64,000 nucleotides of DNA from Parasponia andersonii (taxonomy: Eukaryota; Streptophyta; Magnoliopsida; Rosales; Cannabaceae): assembly GCA_002914805.1 (NCBI GenBank), contig JXTB01000005.1:1628940-1692939 (forward strand), written 5' to 3'. The translations under genes were made by a program, and so were the position numbers. Positions 63,456 through 64,000 of the stretch are shown one piece after another (position 1 is the stretch's first letter; each line of letters opens with the position of its first letter). The notes under the pieces are model-generated. The model was given only the letters and a program-made list of their open reading frames with translations. It was not told the origin of the DNA and did no database searches.

Positions 63456-64000
63456 TTCCTATCTCCTCTCTGTTTATTTTTTTTTTTTTCATTTATGATC
63501 AAAGCATTCTTAATTGGAAAAAAGAATGAAGTTTGTTGCTTAGATCTTGTTTGTGAACTTTGGCATTTGAAAACTTGGATCTTAGAAGGTAAATATGTAC
63601 TTTATTTCATGAGATATTTGATAATTAGTGATCAATATTGAAGAATATCTATGATAATAATGTAGAAAATATTATACTGAAATAATTATGTATTTTTACT
63701 GAACTATTCATCTTTTTCGTATAATGGTGATTTAGACATTCTAGGTCAAGTGGTTCATAGTCTGAGAACAAGAACTTCTTGACCCCAAATTAAGTATTAT
63801 TACTACTTGATTTGGACTCATAAACTACTAGATATAGGGTCAAAAACTACTTAACTAGCCCTTGATCCTAGGTCACGTAGGTCAAGTAGTAGATTAAGAA
63901 CTACTTGATTTGAAATAGTAGTCAATAAAAATACAAAATGAGTACTTAGATAGACTCTTCTTCTTTAGCAATAAGGACTTATATGGCGACTTTCTTGTTC
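63456..64000. other. Intergenic DNA with ACTACTTGA/TCAAGTAGT words at 63740-63925
   Basis: The 6-9-mer TCAAGTAG or its complement CTACTTGA recurs about six times on both strands within 185 bp. No gene recognised before the right edge. Confidence 0.4.

Overview
The window is nuclear DNA from an angiosperm, probably a eudicot. It is strongly AT-rich. Genes are split into short exons with GT/AG introns. Plant LTR retrotransposons and MITEs are abundant, and the recognisable host proteins are plant-type. There is one assembly gap (N run 1804-2036) and one single N (53441). I cannot name the species.

Layout. (1) 1-7842, minus strand: the 5' part of an SOS1/NHX7-type plasma-membrane Na+/H+ antiporter gene. 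Eleven exons can be read and the rest lies beyond the left edge. Intron 10 (443-2236) carries a Ty3/gypsy remnant, the N gap and a 46-bp tandem duplication that copies the exon 10 splice donor. (2) About 7.9-47.6 kb: a gene-poor block of decayed transposable elements. It holds large Ty3/gypsy-like repeats in direct and inverted copies (11.7-18 kb), a nest of SIRE/Maximus-like Ty1/copia elements in opposite orientations (24.9-34.9 kb), solo LTRs (one with a perfect 5-bp target duplication, 39718-41368), an imperfect repeat field (37.3-38.3 kb) and MITEs sitting inside TA microsatellites. (3) 47659-61569, minus strand: two tandem copies of a TM9SF/TMN (endomembrane protein 70) gene. The copy at 47659-54503 has seven exons that join into an uninterrupted 593-codon frame. 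The copy at 56001-61569 keeps the same exon plan but has frameshifts and lost splice sites, so it is a pseudogene. Intron 1 of the intact copy contains, antisense to it, what looks like an orphan first exon of a plant LRAT-domain (NC domain) gene. (4) 61.6-64 kb: AT-rich intergenic DNA with another MITE-like element.

Functionally, the SOS1-like gene would encode a Na+ efflux transporter and the TM9SF gene a nine-pass Golgi/endosome protein. Nothing links them beyond proximity. I found no convincing new biological system. The most informative observations are the duplicated splice donor in the SOS1-like gene, the lesions of the TM9SF duplicate, the orphan LRAT exon, the nested and fused copia structure, and a family of four MITE copies all flanked by (TA)n.
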